Below, one piece after another: positions 10,290 to 17,294 of a stretch of DNA of 19,314 nucleotides. A model generated the notes under the pieces. It ran no database searches. It saw only the letters and a program-made list of their open reading frames with translations, and was not told the DNA's origin. The stretch is taken from assembly GCA_964623885.1 (NCBI GenBank), contig CAZUVM010000081.1:1-19314 (forward strand). The letters run 5' to 3'. The first letter of the stretch is position 1, and the number at the start of each line of letters is the position of its first letter. The translations under genes and the position numbers were made by a program. The DNA is from CAZUVM01 sp964623885. GTDB taxonomy: Bacteria; Verrucomicrobiota; Verrucomicrobiia; Limisphaerales; UBA8199.

Positions 10290-12446
10290 TCAGGCGAGGC
10301 GGAGGCCGACGATGATGACGTCGATGAGTTTGATGCCGATGAAGGGGATGATGACGCCGCCCAAACCGTAGATGAGCAGGTTGCGCTGGAGAATGGCCAA
10401 GGCGCCGATGGGCTTGTAGGCCACACCGCGCAAGGCGAGCGGAATCAGGGCGATAATGATCAGGGCATTGAAAATGACGGCGCTCAGGATGGCGCTGGTG
10501 GGGCTGTGCAGGTTCATGATGTTAAGCGGCGCGATCGCCGGAAACGTGGCCATGAGCATGGCCGGAACTATTGCGAAGTACTTGGCCACATCGTTGGCGA
10601 TGCTGAAGGTGGTGAGCGACCCGCGGGTGATGAGGAGCTGTTTCCCGATCTCGACGATTTCGATGAGCTTGGTGGGATTGCTGTCGAGGTCGACCATGTT
10701 GCCGGCTTCGCGCGCGGCCTGGGTGCCGGTGTTCATGGCGACGCCGACGTCGGCCTGGGCCAGCGCGGGAGCGTCGTTGGTGCCGTCGCCGGTCATGGCG
10801 ACGAGGTGACCGGAAGCCTGTTCGGAACGGATGCGTTTGAGCTTGGCTTCGGGCGTGGCTTGAGCGAGGAAATCGTCCACACCGGCCTCGGCGGCGATGG
10901 CGGCGGCGGTGAGCGGGTTGTCACCGGTGATCATCACCGTGCGGATGCCCATTTTGCGCAGTTGGGCGAAGCGTTCTTTGATGCCGCCTTTGACAACGTC
11001 TTTGAGTTGCACGACGCCGAGGACTTCCGCGTCTTCGGCGACGACCAGCGGTGTGCCACCGGAGCGGGAAATCTCTTCGACGGTCAGGCGCACGTTTTCG
11101 GGGAACTTGCCGCCGCGTTGCTCGACATAAACGCGCATGGCTTCGGCGGCGCCTTTGCGGATGGAACGAACGGGTTTGAGATCGGGCAGAACTTGCAGGG
11201 ACGGAACCGAGGCCGCGCCAACGCGCGCAGGCGATGCGAGAGAGCGAGTAGCGCCAACCGCCGCGAGTTCACCTGTTTCCGCTGCGGGTTCGGGCAAGGC
11301 TTGTTCGGTATAAAAATCCACGCCGCTCATTCGTGTTTGGGCGGTGAAGGGGACGAATTTTGCGTGGGGTTCGGCGACTTCGCGGGCGCGGAGATTGAAT
11401 TTCTGCTTTGCGAGGACGACGACCGAGCGGCCTTCGGGAGTTTCATCGGCCAGGGAAGCCAACTGGGCGCAATCGGCCAAGCGCTCCGCGGTGACACCGG
11501 GCGCCGGAATGAATTCGGTGGCCATGCGGTTGCCGAGGGTAATAGTGCCAGTTTTATCGAGGAGCAGGACGTCGACGTCGCCGGCGGCTTCGACGGCCCG
11601 TCCGCTGGTGGCCATGACGTTGCGGCGGATGAGCCGGTCGATGCCACTAATGCCGATGGCGCTCAGGAGGCCGCCGATGGTCGTGGGAATCAGGCAGACG
11701 AGCAGCGCCACCAAAACGGGCACGGAAAACAAAACGCCGGAGTAGATGCCGAACGGTTTCAGAGTCACGCAAACCAGCAGGAATATGAACGTCAGCGCGG
11801 CCAGCAGAATCGTCAGCGCGATTTCATTAGGAGTTTTTTGGCGGCGCGCGCCTTCGACCATCGCGATCATGCGATCGAGGAAGGCATTGCCTTTCTCTTG
11901 CGTAACCCGGATGACGATACGGTCGCTGATGACGCGGGTGCCACCGGTGACGGCGCTGCGATCGCCGCCGCTCTCGCGGATGACGGGCGCGGATTCGCCC
12001 GTGATGGCGGATTCATCGACACTGGCGATGCCTTCGACCACTTCGCCGTCGGCGGGGATGGTGTCGCCGGCTTCGCACACGACGAGATCGCCTTTCTCGA
12101 GTTTCGGGGCGGGGACGCGCTCTTCCCGGCCAGCCTGCAAGCGGCGGGCCATGGTATCCTTGCGCGCCTTGCGCAGGCTCTCGGCCTGCGCTTTGCCCCG
12201 CCCTTCCGCCACGGCCTCAGCGAAATTGGCAAACAGGACGGTGAACCAAAGCCAGATGGCGAGCTGGGTGATGAAACCTTTGTCGGTAGGCGAGGTAAAG
12301 ATGCCAACCGTGGTCAACACGGCGCCGACCATGGTGACGAACATGACGGGGTTTTTGACCATCAGACGCGGATCCAGCTTGCGAAAGGAATCGCCGATGG
12401 CTGGGCCGGCGATGTTCCAGTCAAAAAGGGAAGGAGATTTTTGCAT
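10290..12446 (-). CDS. kdpB: K+-transporting P-type ATPase subunit B
   Basis: The ATP-hydrolysing subunit of the Kdp potassium pump, a P-type ATPase in the inner membrane. It has 718 residues. Seen motifs: actuator TGES (149-152), membrane IPTTIGGLLSAIG (253-265), phosphorylation site DKTGT with D297, nucleotide-binding RKGA (430-433), MITGDN (505-510), MTGDGTNDAPALAQAD (551-566), and the C-terminal membrane block with YGLGGVIIPFIGIK. E. coli KdpB is about 682 residues. The excess sits mainly at residues 379-426, just before RSIRKGA in the nucleotide-binding domain, as an Ala/Pro/Ser-rich stretch (11166-11309). ATG 12446 gives the expected N-terminus; no clear ribosome binding site precedes it. 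Only 64 bp separate its start from a plus-strand antitoxin gene, so the two diverge, and kdpB may need its own promoter. Confidence 0.96.
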   Translation of the reverse strand: MQKSPSLFDWNIAGPAIGDSFRKLDPRLMVKNPVMFVTMVGAVLTTVGIFTSPTDKGFITQLAIWLWFTVLFANFAEAVAEGRGKAQAESLRKARKDTMARRLQAGREERVPAPKLEKGDLVVCEAGDTIPADGEVVEGIASVDESAITGESAPVIRESGGDRSAVTGGTRVISDRIVIRVTQEKGNAFLDRMIAMVEGARRQKTPNEIALTILLAALTFIFLLVCVTLKPFGIYSGVLFSVPVLVALLVCLIPTTIGGLLSAIGISGIDRLIRRNVMATSGRAVEAAGDVDVLLLDKTGTITLGNRMATEFIPAPGVTAERLADCAQLASLADETPEGRSVVVLAKQKFNLRAREVAEPHAKFVPFTAQTRMSGVDFYTEQALPEPAAETGELAAVGATRSLASPARVGAASVPSLQVLPDLKPVRSIRKGAAEAMRVYVEQRGGKFPENVRLTVEEISRSGGTPLVVAEDAEVLGVVQLKDVVKGGIKERFAQLRKMGIRTVMITGDNPLTAAAIAAEAGVDDFLAQATPEAKLKRIRSEQASGHLVAMTGDGTNDAPALAQADVGVAMNTGTQAAREAGNMVDLDSNPTKLIEIVEIGKQLLITRGSLTTFSIANDVAKYFAIVPAMLMATFPAIAPLNIMNLHSPTSAILSAVIFNALIIIALIPLALRGVAYKPIGALAILQRNLLIYGLGGVIIPFIGIKLIDVIIVGLRLA

Positions 12447-12510
12447 GGCAAGGAGAATATTGATTTACATTATTATTGATTTGGCCGGCCACCTGTCGTA
12501 ATTTCCGGGT

Positions 12511-12696
12511 GTGAGTAGCCTTGAACAAGTGGAACAGGCCGTGTTGAAACTGCGGCCCGTAGAACAACAGGCATTGCGAGAGTGGCTGGAAAACCTACTG
12601 GAGGATCGGCTTGAGATGACGGCGGAGTTCAAGGCGGAAATCGCAGAAGGAAAGGCGGATATTGCCGCTGGGCGCGTTCGGACACGTCGTCCATGA
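12511..12696 (+). CDS. Putative type II antitoxin of a RelE/ParE-like pair
   Basis: A 61-residue acidic helical protein starting at GTG 12511 (MSSLEQVEQAVLKLRPVEQQ). It has the pattern SLEQVEQAVLKLRP-x(4)-LREWLENLLEDRLE, then a charged, repetitive C-terminus (FKAEIAEGKADIAAGR). This resembles short antitoxins of RelE-type toxins whose C-terminal helix wraps the toxin. No DNA-binding fold can be assigned by eye. Its stop overlaps the toxin start in ATGA (12693-12696), the usual coupling of antitoxin before toxin. With its partner it is the only plus-strand transcription unit in the window and lies between kdpA and kdpB. Confidence 0.72.
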   Translation: MSSLEQVEQAVLKLRPVEQQALREWLENLLEDRLEMTAEFKAEIAEGKADIAAGRVRTRRP

Positions 12697-12971
12697 CCGG
12701 ACCACTCTGCGGAGCGGCCACCCAGATTTATTCGCGCAGGTTTGACCAGAGCCTCTTTGCGCTCCCCACCGACATTCAACTGCGTATCCAGCGCAAGTTG
12801 GATGAAGTTGGCAGCAGGCTGCGAGGCTTTCCTCATTACCGGATGGAGGGTGAAGACGCTTATCGTCTTCGTATTGGCGATTACCGCGTCATCTACCAGA
12901 TAGAATTCGCCAGAAACGAATTGATTCTGATTGCTCTGGGACACCGCCGAGAGATCTACAAGAAGATCTGA
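12693..12971 (+). CDS. RelE/ParE-family toxin
   Basis: A 92-residue basic protein. The core YRLRIGDYRVIYQIEF (68-83) and the end GHRREIYKKI are characteristic of RelE/ParE-superfamily toxins, as is the early helix FDQSLFALPTDIQLRIQRKL. RelE members cleave mRNA on the ribosome while ParE members poison gyrase; the sequence does not separate these by eye, though the R-x-G-x-Y-R-V-I-Y and C-terminal HR-x-E-I-Y pattern is common in the RelE type. The ATG overlaps the antitoxin stop by 4 nt. The length is typical and the frame is intact, so the module may be functional. It converges on the 3' end of kdpA, 71 bp away. Confidence 0.85.
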   Translation: MTGPLCGAATQIYSRRFDQSLFALPTDIQLRIQRKLDEVGSRLRGFPHYRMEGEDAYRLRIGDYRVIYQIEFARNELILIALGHRREIYKKI

Positions 12972-13042
12972 CATAATGGGACAACGAGCACTCGGCGCCA
13001 CGGTGAAGTATTCTGTTTGCGAGGGTTGCATTCCAATCGCCT

Positions 13043-14959
13043 TCAGTACAGTTTTCCCTGGCCAGTCACAAAATGTTCGACGATCGGGCCGAGGGTAAGT
13101 CCGGGCAGGAAGTTTAAAGCGCCGACCAGCAGCACTGTTCCGAGCAGCAAAACTACGAACGTAAATCCGGCGACAGGGAAGGTGCCGGCACTGGGCGGGG
13201 CGATTTTTTTGGCAGCCAGCGAGCCGGCCATGGCGAGGATGGGGACAATCATCAGGAATCGGCCAATTAGCATGGCCAGGCCAATCGTGGTGTTGTACCA
13301 GGGCGTGTTGCCGCTGAGCCCCGCGAAAGCGCTGCCATTGTTCCCGTTGGCTGAACTGAAAGCATAGAGGATCTCGCTCAAGCCGTGCGGGCCGTTGTTG
13401 TTGAGGCCGGCGAGGCCCCATTTGGTGACGGATGCCCACGCGGCAAAGCCCAGAATCGAGACAGCCAGGACCAGCAGAGCGAGCATCGCCATTTTCACTT
13501 CGTACGATTGGATTTTTTTGCCCAAGTATTCCGGGGTTCGTCCAACCATCAGACCGGCGATGAAAACAGCCAGCACAACAAAGACGAGCATTCCGTAGAG
13601 TCCGGCACCGACGCCGCCGAAAATGATTTCGCCAAGCTGGATATTGAATAACGGGACGAAACCGCCAAGAGCGGTGAAGGAATCGTGCATTGAGTTGACC
13701 GCGCCGCAAGAAGCGTCAGTGGTGATGGTGGCAAACAGGGCGGAATTGAAGATGCCGAAGCGCACTTCCTTGCCTTCCATATTGCCGCCGGCCGCGGCAA
13801 CGCCGAGTTGGTGATGAATCGGATTACCCGCTACTTCAGAATGCCAGCAGAGGAGCACGCCGGCGAGGAAGAGGGTCGTCATGGCAGCCCAGACCGACCA
13901 GCCATGGGCGTGGTTCTTGACCATGCGCCCGAGGTAATAGGTTAGGCCGCTGCCGATGGAGAAGATCGATAGCATCTGAAGGAAATTTGAAAGGGGCGTC
14001 GGATTCTCGAAGGGGTGTGCCGCGTTAGCGTTCATGTAACCGCCACCGTTGGTGCCGAGCATCTTGATGGCGATCTGCGAAGCGACCGGGCCTTGAGGAA
14101 TGAGTTGTTCCTCCACTTTCTGATCCACCATGACCGGCATATTGGTCATGACGGGCTGGCCTTTGTCATCGAGTTTGGCAACGTCCATCATTACGGGAAC
14201 GCCGTTGTTGAGCATTGGTAGACCTTTGGCGTCCAGCTTCGGCATCTGGACCATGACGGCGATGTTGGTGGTAACGGGCTGTCCCTTGTCGTCCGTCTTC
14301 GCAACTTGCACGGTGAATGGCTCGGTGAGTTTTGCTTTGGTATAAGGCTTGAAGTTCTGGATGATACCTTGCGATACCAGCACCACCGCGAACACGATGC
14401 AGATGGGAACGAGCAGGTAATAGGTGGTGCGGACCAGGTCTACCCAGAAGTTGCCGATGGTGCGCGCAGAATGGCGGGCAATGCCGCGGACAAGGGCGGC
14501 GGCGATGGCGATTCCGACCGCAGCGGAGGCAAAATTGTGGATCACCAGAGCGAGCATTTGTGAGAGGTACGAAAGCGTCGATTCACCACCGTAGTTCTGC
14601 CAGTTGGTATTCGTGGTGAAGCTGACAGCGGTGTTGAAGGCCAAGTCAGGCGACATCGGGCCATATTGCTGCGGATTCAGAGGCAATAGGTGCTGAAGCC
14701 GGAGGATAGCGTAAGTGAACACACAGCTCACGAGGCTGAAGAGCAACATCGCGAGGGTGTATTGCTTCCAATCGTGCTCCTGCTCCGGATTGACTCCCAT
14801 GACGCGATAAGTCATCCGCTCGAACGGGCGGATGAGCGGATCCAACCTGGTCCGACCTTTGGCATCGAGCACCTGAACGAGAAATAGGCCCATGGGCTTG
14901 GTGATAACGGCGAGGGCCACCACGTACAAAGCCAGCTGCAACCAATCAATTGAACGCAT
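13043..14959 (-). CDS. kdpA: K+-transporting ATPase subunit A with an extra repeat loop
   Basis: The K+-selective channel-like subunit of KdpFABC, a multi-span inner membrane protein. It has 638 residues against about 557 in E. coli. The four pore segments are present: TTNTNWQNYGGE (115-126), GTNGGGYMNANAAHPFENPT (302-321), SCGAVNSMHDSFTALGG (417-433) and NGSAFAGLSGNTP (541-553). Between QNFKPY (201-206) and GPVASQ (290-295), where E. coli has about 21 residues, there are about 68 extra. They consist of three tandem units of 20-21 residues: VAKTDDKGQPVTTNIAVMVQ (219-238), MPKLDAKGLPMLNNGVPVMM-D (239-259) and VAKLDDKGQPVMTNMPVMVD (260-279). ATG 14959 has AAAGG upstream and lies 28 bp past kdpF. 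The TA module separates it from kdpB. Confidence 0.96.
   Translation of the reverse strand: MRSIDWLQLALYVVALAVITKPMGLFLVQVLDAKGRTRLDPLIRPFERMTYRVMGVNPEQEHDWKQYTLAMLLFSLVSCVFTYAILRLQHLLPLNPQQYGPMSPDLAFNTAVSFTTNTNWQNYGGESTLSYLSQMLALVIHNFASAAVGIAIAAALVRGIARHSARTIGNFWVDLVRTTYYLLVPICIVFAVVLVSQGIIQNFKPYTKAKLTEPFTVQVAKTDDKGQPVTTNIAVMVQMPKLDAKGLPMLNNGVPVMMDVAKLDDKGQPVMTNMPVMVDQKVEEQLIPQGPVASQIAIKMLGTNGGGYMNANAAHPFENPTPLSNFLQMLSIFSIGSGLTYYLGRMVKNHAHGWSVWAAMTTLFLAGVLLCWHSEVAGNPIHHQLGVAAAGGNMEGKEVRFGIFNSALFATITTDASCGAVNSMHDSFTALGGFVPLFNIQLGEIIFGGVGAGLYGMLVFVVLAVFIAGLMVGRTPEYLGKKIQSYEVKMAMLALLVLAVSILGFAAWASVTKWGLAGLNNNGPHGLSEILYAFSSANGNNGSAFAGLSGNTPWYNTTIGLAMLIGRFLMIVPILAMAGSLAAKKIAPPSAGTFPVAGFTFVVLLLGTVLLVGALNFLPGLTLGPIVEHFVTGQGKLY
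14123..14305 (-). repeat. Three tandem 20-21-codon repeats inside kdpA
   Basis: The DNA for residues 219-279 of KdpA holds three copies of a unit with consensus (V/M)(A/P)KxD(D/A)KG(Q/L)P, then a variable TN/NN stretch, then (A/P)VM(V/M). Units 1 and 3 are closest. The loop lies between transmembrane segments in a region that faces the periplasm in E. coli KdpA. Confidence 0.75.
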
Positions 14960-14987
14960 ATATTACCTTTTGTTGGTAACGATGGGG

Positions 14988-15071
14988 TCAGAATCTCTCA
15001 GGGCGCAGCATCGCCACGAGGAGATACACAAACAGCAGGAGGGACACGGCCCCCACGATGAGATTTTCCAT
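14988..15071 (-). CDS. kdpF: K+-transporting ATPase subunit F
   Basis: A 27-residue single-span peptide, MENLIVGAVSLLLFVYLLVA followed by MLRPERF, ending at TGA 14990-14988. KdpF is a small hydrophobic subunit that stabilises the KdpABC complex in the membrane. The match rests on size, one helix followed by a short basic tail ending in an aromatic residue, and position immediately before kdpA (28-bp gap). The start ATG is 15071; no strong ribosome binding site is seen. The gene upstream ends 8 bp before it, so translation may be coupled. Confidence 0.82.
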   Translation of the reverse strand: MENLIVGAVSLLLFVYLLVAMLRPERF

Positions 15072-15079
15072 AGGTACAA

Positions 15080-15163
15080 TTAAAGTTTCTCGCAAGCCTT
15101 GACGTAAGCCGCGCTAACCGCAAAGAACACGACTACTACCGCCACATAGATGAGATCAGCCAT
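15080..15163 (-). CDS. 27-aa membrane peptide heading the kdp locus
   Basis: ATG 15163 opens a 27-codon frame: MADLIYVAVVVVFFAVSAAY then VKACEKL, stop TAA 15082-15080. It is one hydrophobic helix (4-20) with a short C-terminal tail containing C24 and E25. Similar tiny ORFs with a Cys-Glu-x-Leu end sit just ahead of kdpF in many bacteria, as far as I recall, and are usually unnamed. Its tight coupling to kdpF (8 bp) suggests it is translated with the pump and may be an accessory subunit. Function is unproven. Confidence 0.6.
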   Translation of the reverse strand: MADLIYVAVVVVFFAVSAAYVKACEKL

Positions 15164-15172
15164 AGTTTTGAA

Positions 15173-15207
15173 ATGTTCGTGGCGGAACATCCCTCAGGTT
15201 GGGAGGG
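15173..15207 (-). promoter_or_regulatory. Two small hairpins in the leader of the kdp locus
   Basis: ATGTTC (15173-15178) pairs with GAACAT (15185-15190), loop 6 nt. CCCTC (15191-15195) pairs with GAGGG (15203-15207), loop 7 nt. They lie 10-44 bp upstream of the first small ORF. TTGACT on the minus strand near 15217 could be a -35 box, but no good -10 follows at 17 bp. No c-di-AMP riboswitch core was recognised. Confidence 0.25.
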
Positions 15208-15266
15208 GGGTGTTAGTCAAAAGGGGGGCTGCTAGCGTTAAATTCTTATAAACGCCGGGAGCGCAA

Positions 15267-16616
15267 TTAGGGACGCCGGGACGGCGTCCCTACCGTTGCT
15301 GAGACAGACTGGGGCGCTCTTTCAGCAAACGGTGGCAAGCGCAAGTTGCGCCGCAGCAAGTCCATAGCTTGTTGAGCGGTAACCTGCTTAAACGTCTCGC
15401 GGTCCCAAGCATTCAAGTAGCGCTGGACGATGGTTTCAAACGGCCCAGCCAAACCGATGAAAACGGTACCGATGGGTTTGTCGGGCGTTCCGCCATCGGG
15501 GCCAGCGATACCGGTAATGCTCAGGGCGTAATGCGCGCCCGTGCGTTGACGAGCGCCCTCGGCCATTTGACGCGCGACGAGTTCGCTCACCGCGCCGTGT
15601 TGCGCAAGCGTGTCTGCCTCGACGCCAAGGAACTTCTGTTTGGCTGCATTGCTGTAGGTGACCAGACCGGCGAGTAGAACGGCAGAAGCGCCGGGCACAT
15701 TTGTAAGCCGGTGACTGAGGCAACCACCGGTACAAGACTCGGCCAGCGCCAGTGTCTCTTTGCGGGCGGTCAAAAGGTGGATTAGCACCGATTCGAGTTC
15801 CTCCTCCTGGTCTGTGTAAATCTGGTCTGGCAACTGAGACCGGACAATTGCCCCGGCCTTTTGCACGAGGGCTTCACCGCCCGAACCTTTAGCAGAAAGT
15901 CGAACATCAACCTGGCCGGGCCGGGCGCAATAGCCTACTTCGAGGCCAGCGGTTATCACAGGTTCAAGCGGGCCGGCAATGCGTTCCTCGACGAGTGACT
16001 CACCGATTCCGGTGGAGCGCAAGGTGCGCGAAACATAGCCGGTTGGCGGCGGCAAAACGCGGCAGAGCAGGGGCAGCACGGCATCGGCGAACATGGGTCT
16101 CAACTCGCGCGTCGGGCCAGGCAACATCAGCAGCCAGCTCCCGGCGCCGCCTGGTCGAAAAGGATTGGGTCGAACCTCCAGCGCCAGGCCAGGGGCAGTT
16201 CCGTGCGGATTTTGCAGCACCAGTGCACCTTCGGGGACGAGGGCCTGCACCCGAGTGCGTTCGGGCATGGAGCGATTGCGTGAGGTGAAGAAGTTTGTGA
16301 TGTGGGCAAGGATATCAGGATTTTCACGAAGTTGTTTTCCGAGCAGGTGCGCGATGCGCTCACGGGTGAGGTCGTCGGAAGTTGGGCCGAGGCCGCCGGT
16401 AGTGAGCACCAGGTCAGCCCGGGCCAGGGCTTCGCGAACAGCCGCTTCGATGTCGGCACCAGTATCCGCCACCGTGGTCTGGCGCGTAACCTGCCAACCA
16501 TGGTCGGCCAATTGCCGGCACAGCCATTGCGCGTGGGTATTCAGCACCCGCCCGAGCATCAACTCGGTGCCGGTATTGATGAGTTCGATAATCACTGAGA
16601 GCTTAGCTGATCCCAA
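15267..16616 (-). CDS. cinA: CinA family protein (MoCF-like plus NMN amidohydrolase domain)
   Basis: CinA combines an N-terminal MoCF/MogA-like domain, reported to act as an ADP-ribose/nucleotide pyrophosphatase, with a C-terminal PncC-type nicotinamide mononucleotide deamidase used in pyridine nucleotide salvage. Seen here: ELINTGTELMLGRVLNTHAQ (11-30), TTGGLGPTSDD (72-82), LPGPTREL (165-172), then the C-terminal domain with ESCTGG (293-298) and ITGIAGPDGGTPDKPIGTVF (367-386). The 449 residues are slightly longer than usual (about 410-430). Two starts are possible: TTG 16616, or GTG 16595 giving MIIELINTGTEL, which fits the usual CinA N-terminus better. The last residues VGTPSRRP and the TAA stop come from a GGGACGCCG hairpin repeat. 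Confidence 0.93.
   Translation of the reverse strand: MGSAKLSVIIELINTGTELMLGRVLNTHAQWLCRQLADHGWQVTRQTTVADTGADIEAAVREALARADLVLTTGGLGPTSDDLTRERIAHLLGKQLRENPDILAHITNFFTSRNRSMPERTRVQALVPEGALVLQNPHGTAPGLALEVRPNPFRPGGAGSWLLMLPGPTRELRPMFADAVLPLLCRVLPPPTGYVSRTLRSTGIGESLVEERIAGPLEPVITAGLEVGYCARPGQVDVRLSAKGSGGEALVQKAGAIVRSQLPDQIYTDQEEELESVLIHLLTARKETLALAESCTGGCLSHRLTNVPGASAVLLAGLVTYSNAAKQKFLGVEADTLAQHGAVSELVARQMAEGARQRTGAHYALSITGIAGPDGGTPDKPIGTVFIGLAGPFETIVQRYLNAWDRETFKQVTAQQAMDLLRRNLRLPPFAERAPQSVSATVGTPSRRP
15270..15290. repeat. GGGACGCCG hairpin repeat, copy forming the cinA 3' end
   Basis: GGGACGCCG (15270-15278), loop GGA, CGGCGTCCC (15282-15290): a perfect 9-bp stem, followed by TACCG. On the minus strand it encodes the final CinA residues and adjoins its TAA stop (15269-15267). 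Same family as the copies at 9229 and 10211. Confidence 0.7.
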
Positions 16617-16637
16617 TTCCTATATCTCGATCCTAAT

Positions 16638-16694
16638 CTTAATCGTAATCGCAACTCAACTGCTCATCCGCAGGAGTTTGAGATTACGATTAAG
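16638..16694. repeat. Inverted repeat CTTAATCGTAATC/GATTACGATTAAG
   Basis: Perfect 13-bp arms (16638-16650 and 16682-16694) are separated by 31 nt, with partial inner pairing (CAACTC against GAGTTTG). The element lies 22 bp upstream of the TTG and 43 bp upstream of the GTG candidate start of cinA, so it would be in its leader or promoter region. The TAATC/GATTA words are low complexity and look like another dispersed repeat. Confidence 0.55.
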
Positions 16695-16715
16695 CCGTAA
16701 CCATGCAGAAGAAAA

Positions 16716-16866
16716 CCACGGATGAACACAGATGAACACGGATTTACCGAATGAATTCGGAGCCCAGTAAAGGAAGGTGGAGCTCACCATTGGGTGACCG
16801 CCGCGCGTTCTGACAAAATGTTGGCCGGTTCGGCTTTTATCAGTGTTCATCCGTGTCCATCCGTGG
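16716..16866. repeat. 151-bp inverted-repeat element with CCACGGATGAACAC arms
   Basis: The left arm (16716-16743) and the reverse complement of the right arm (16839-16866) match at about 25 of 28 positions. Each arm is itself a tandem of GGATGAACAC-like words. The 95-bp core holds no gene. A spurious frame across it reads like NHGWTRMNTDK and ICVHPWF, peptides I know as artefacts of this repeat in Planctomycetes and Verrucomicrobia. No transposase, and no target-site duplication could be confirmed. Confidence 0.6.
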
Positions 16867-16907
16867 TTGAACTGAATCGTCACGGATTAAGATTAAGAGA
16901 TAGGGTT

Positions 16908-17294
16908 CTACCTAAGTAGCAAAATTAACGCGAACTGGGCCAAGGTTATAGCCACGATGCCGGTCCAGGTTAGCGCTTCGCGGAGTCGCAAGCTGCCCTG
17001 GCGGGTGTCACTGAGCCAGAATTGGAGTTTCACCGGGCCCAACTCGATCAGGTCGCCGTTGCGAAGCGGCGTCTGGGCGGCAGGCTCACCATTGACGCGG
17101 GCCAATGCCTGTTCCTCGGTGCTTACGGACACGCCGCTTTGAGGTTCGAACGTGAGGATGAGGTGCTGATCCCAAATGCCGTCCTCTTCCAACTGGAGAT
17201 CCATGGTGGGAGCGCGCCCAATCCGTACAGGAAAACGGCGGGCCACCCAATCGGTGCCCGCCTTTTTCCCTGACAGGATTTTAAGCTGGACCAT
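16908..17294 (-). CDS. Small FHA-domain protein with C-terminal membrane anchor
   Basis: A 128-residue protein. Residues about 1-95 look like an FHA domain: FPVRIGRAPTMDLQLEEDGI (21-40), DQHLILTFEP (42-51), RVNGEPAAQTPLRNGDLIEL (66-85) and VKLQFWL. FHA domains bind phosphothreonine peptides. The conserved G-R (25-26) and the H of the S-x-x-H motif (H44) are present, but the Ser is not, and the usual Asn is in VNGEP (N68). A hydrophobic helix at 110-127 ends the protein, so it is probably tail-anchored with the FHA domain in the cytoplasm. Its ATG directly follows the stop of the export lipoprotein gene (TGAATG), implying translational coupling and a role in the same polysaccharide-export process. 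It may read phosphorylation by a kinase; the partner is unknown. Confidence 0.72.
   Translation of the reverse strand: MVQLKILSGKKAGTDWVARRFPVRIGRAPTMDLQLEEDGIWDQHLILTFEPQSGVSVSTEEQALARVNGEPAAQTPLRNGDLIELGPVKLQFWLSDTRQGSLRLREALTWTGIVAITLAQFALILLLR

Noticed and set aside
10209..12479. 756-residue plus-strand open frame
   Set aside because: Antisense to kdpB, whose motifs are complete. The Gly/Asp-rich translation is typical of an antisense shadow.
12465..13709. 414-residue minus-strand open frame spanning the TA genes and the 3' half of kdpA
   Set aside because: Wrong frame for KdpA and antisense to the recognisable RelE/ParE-like pair; no domain seen.
15164..15266. Possible c-di-AMP or other riboswitch ahead of the kdp genes
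   Set aside because: Only about 100 bp, no known core motif; only two short hairpins were found.
16656..16883. 75-residue open frame with WTRMNTDK and ICVHPWF
   Set aside because: It is the translation of the GGATGAACAC inverted repeat, a known type of annotation artefact.
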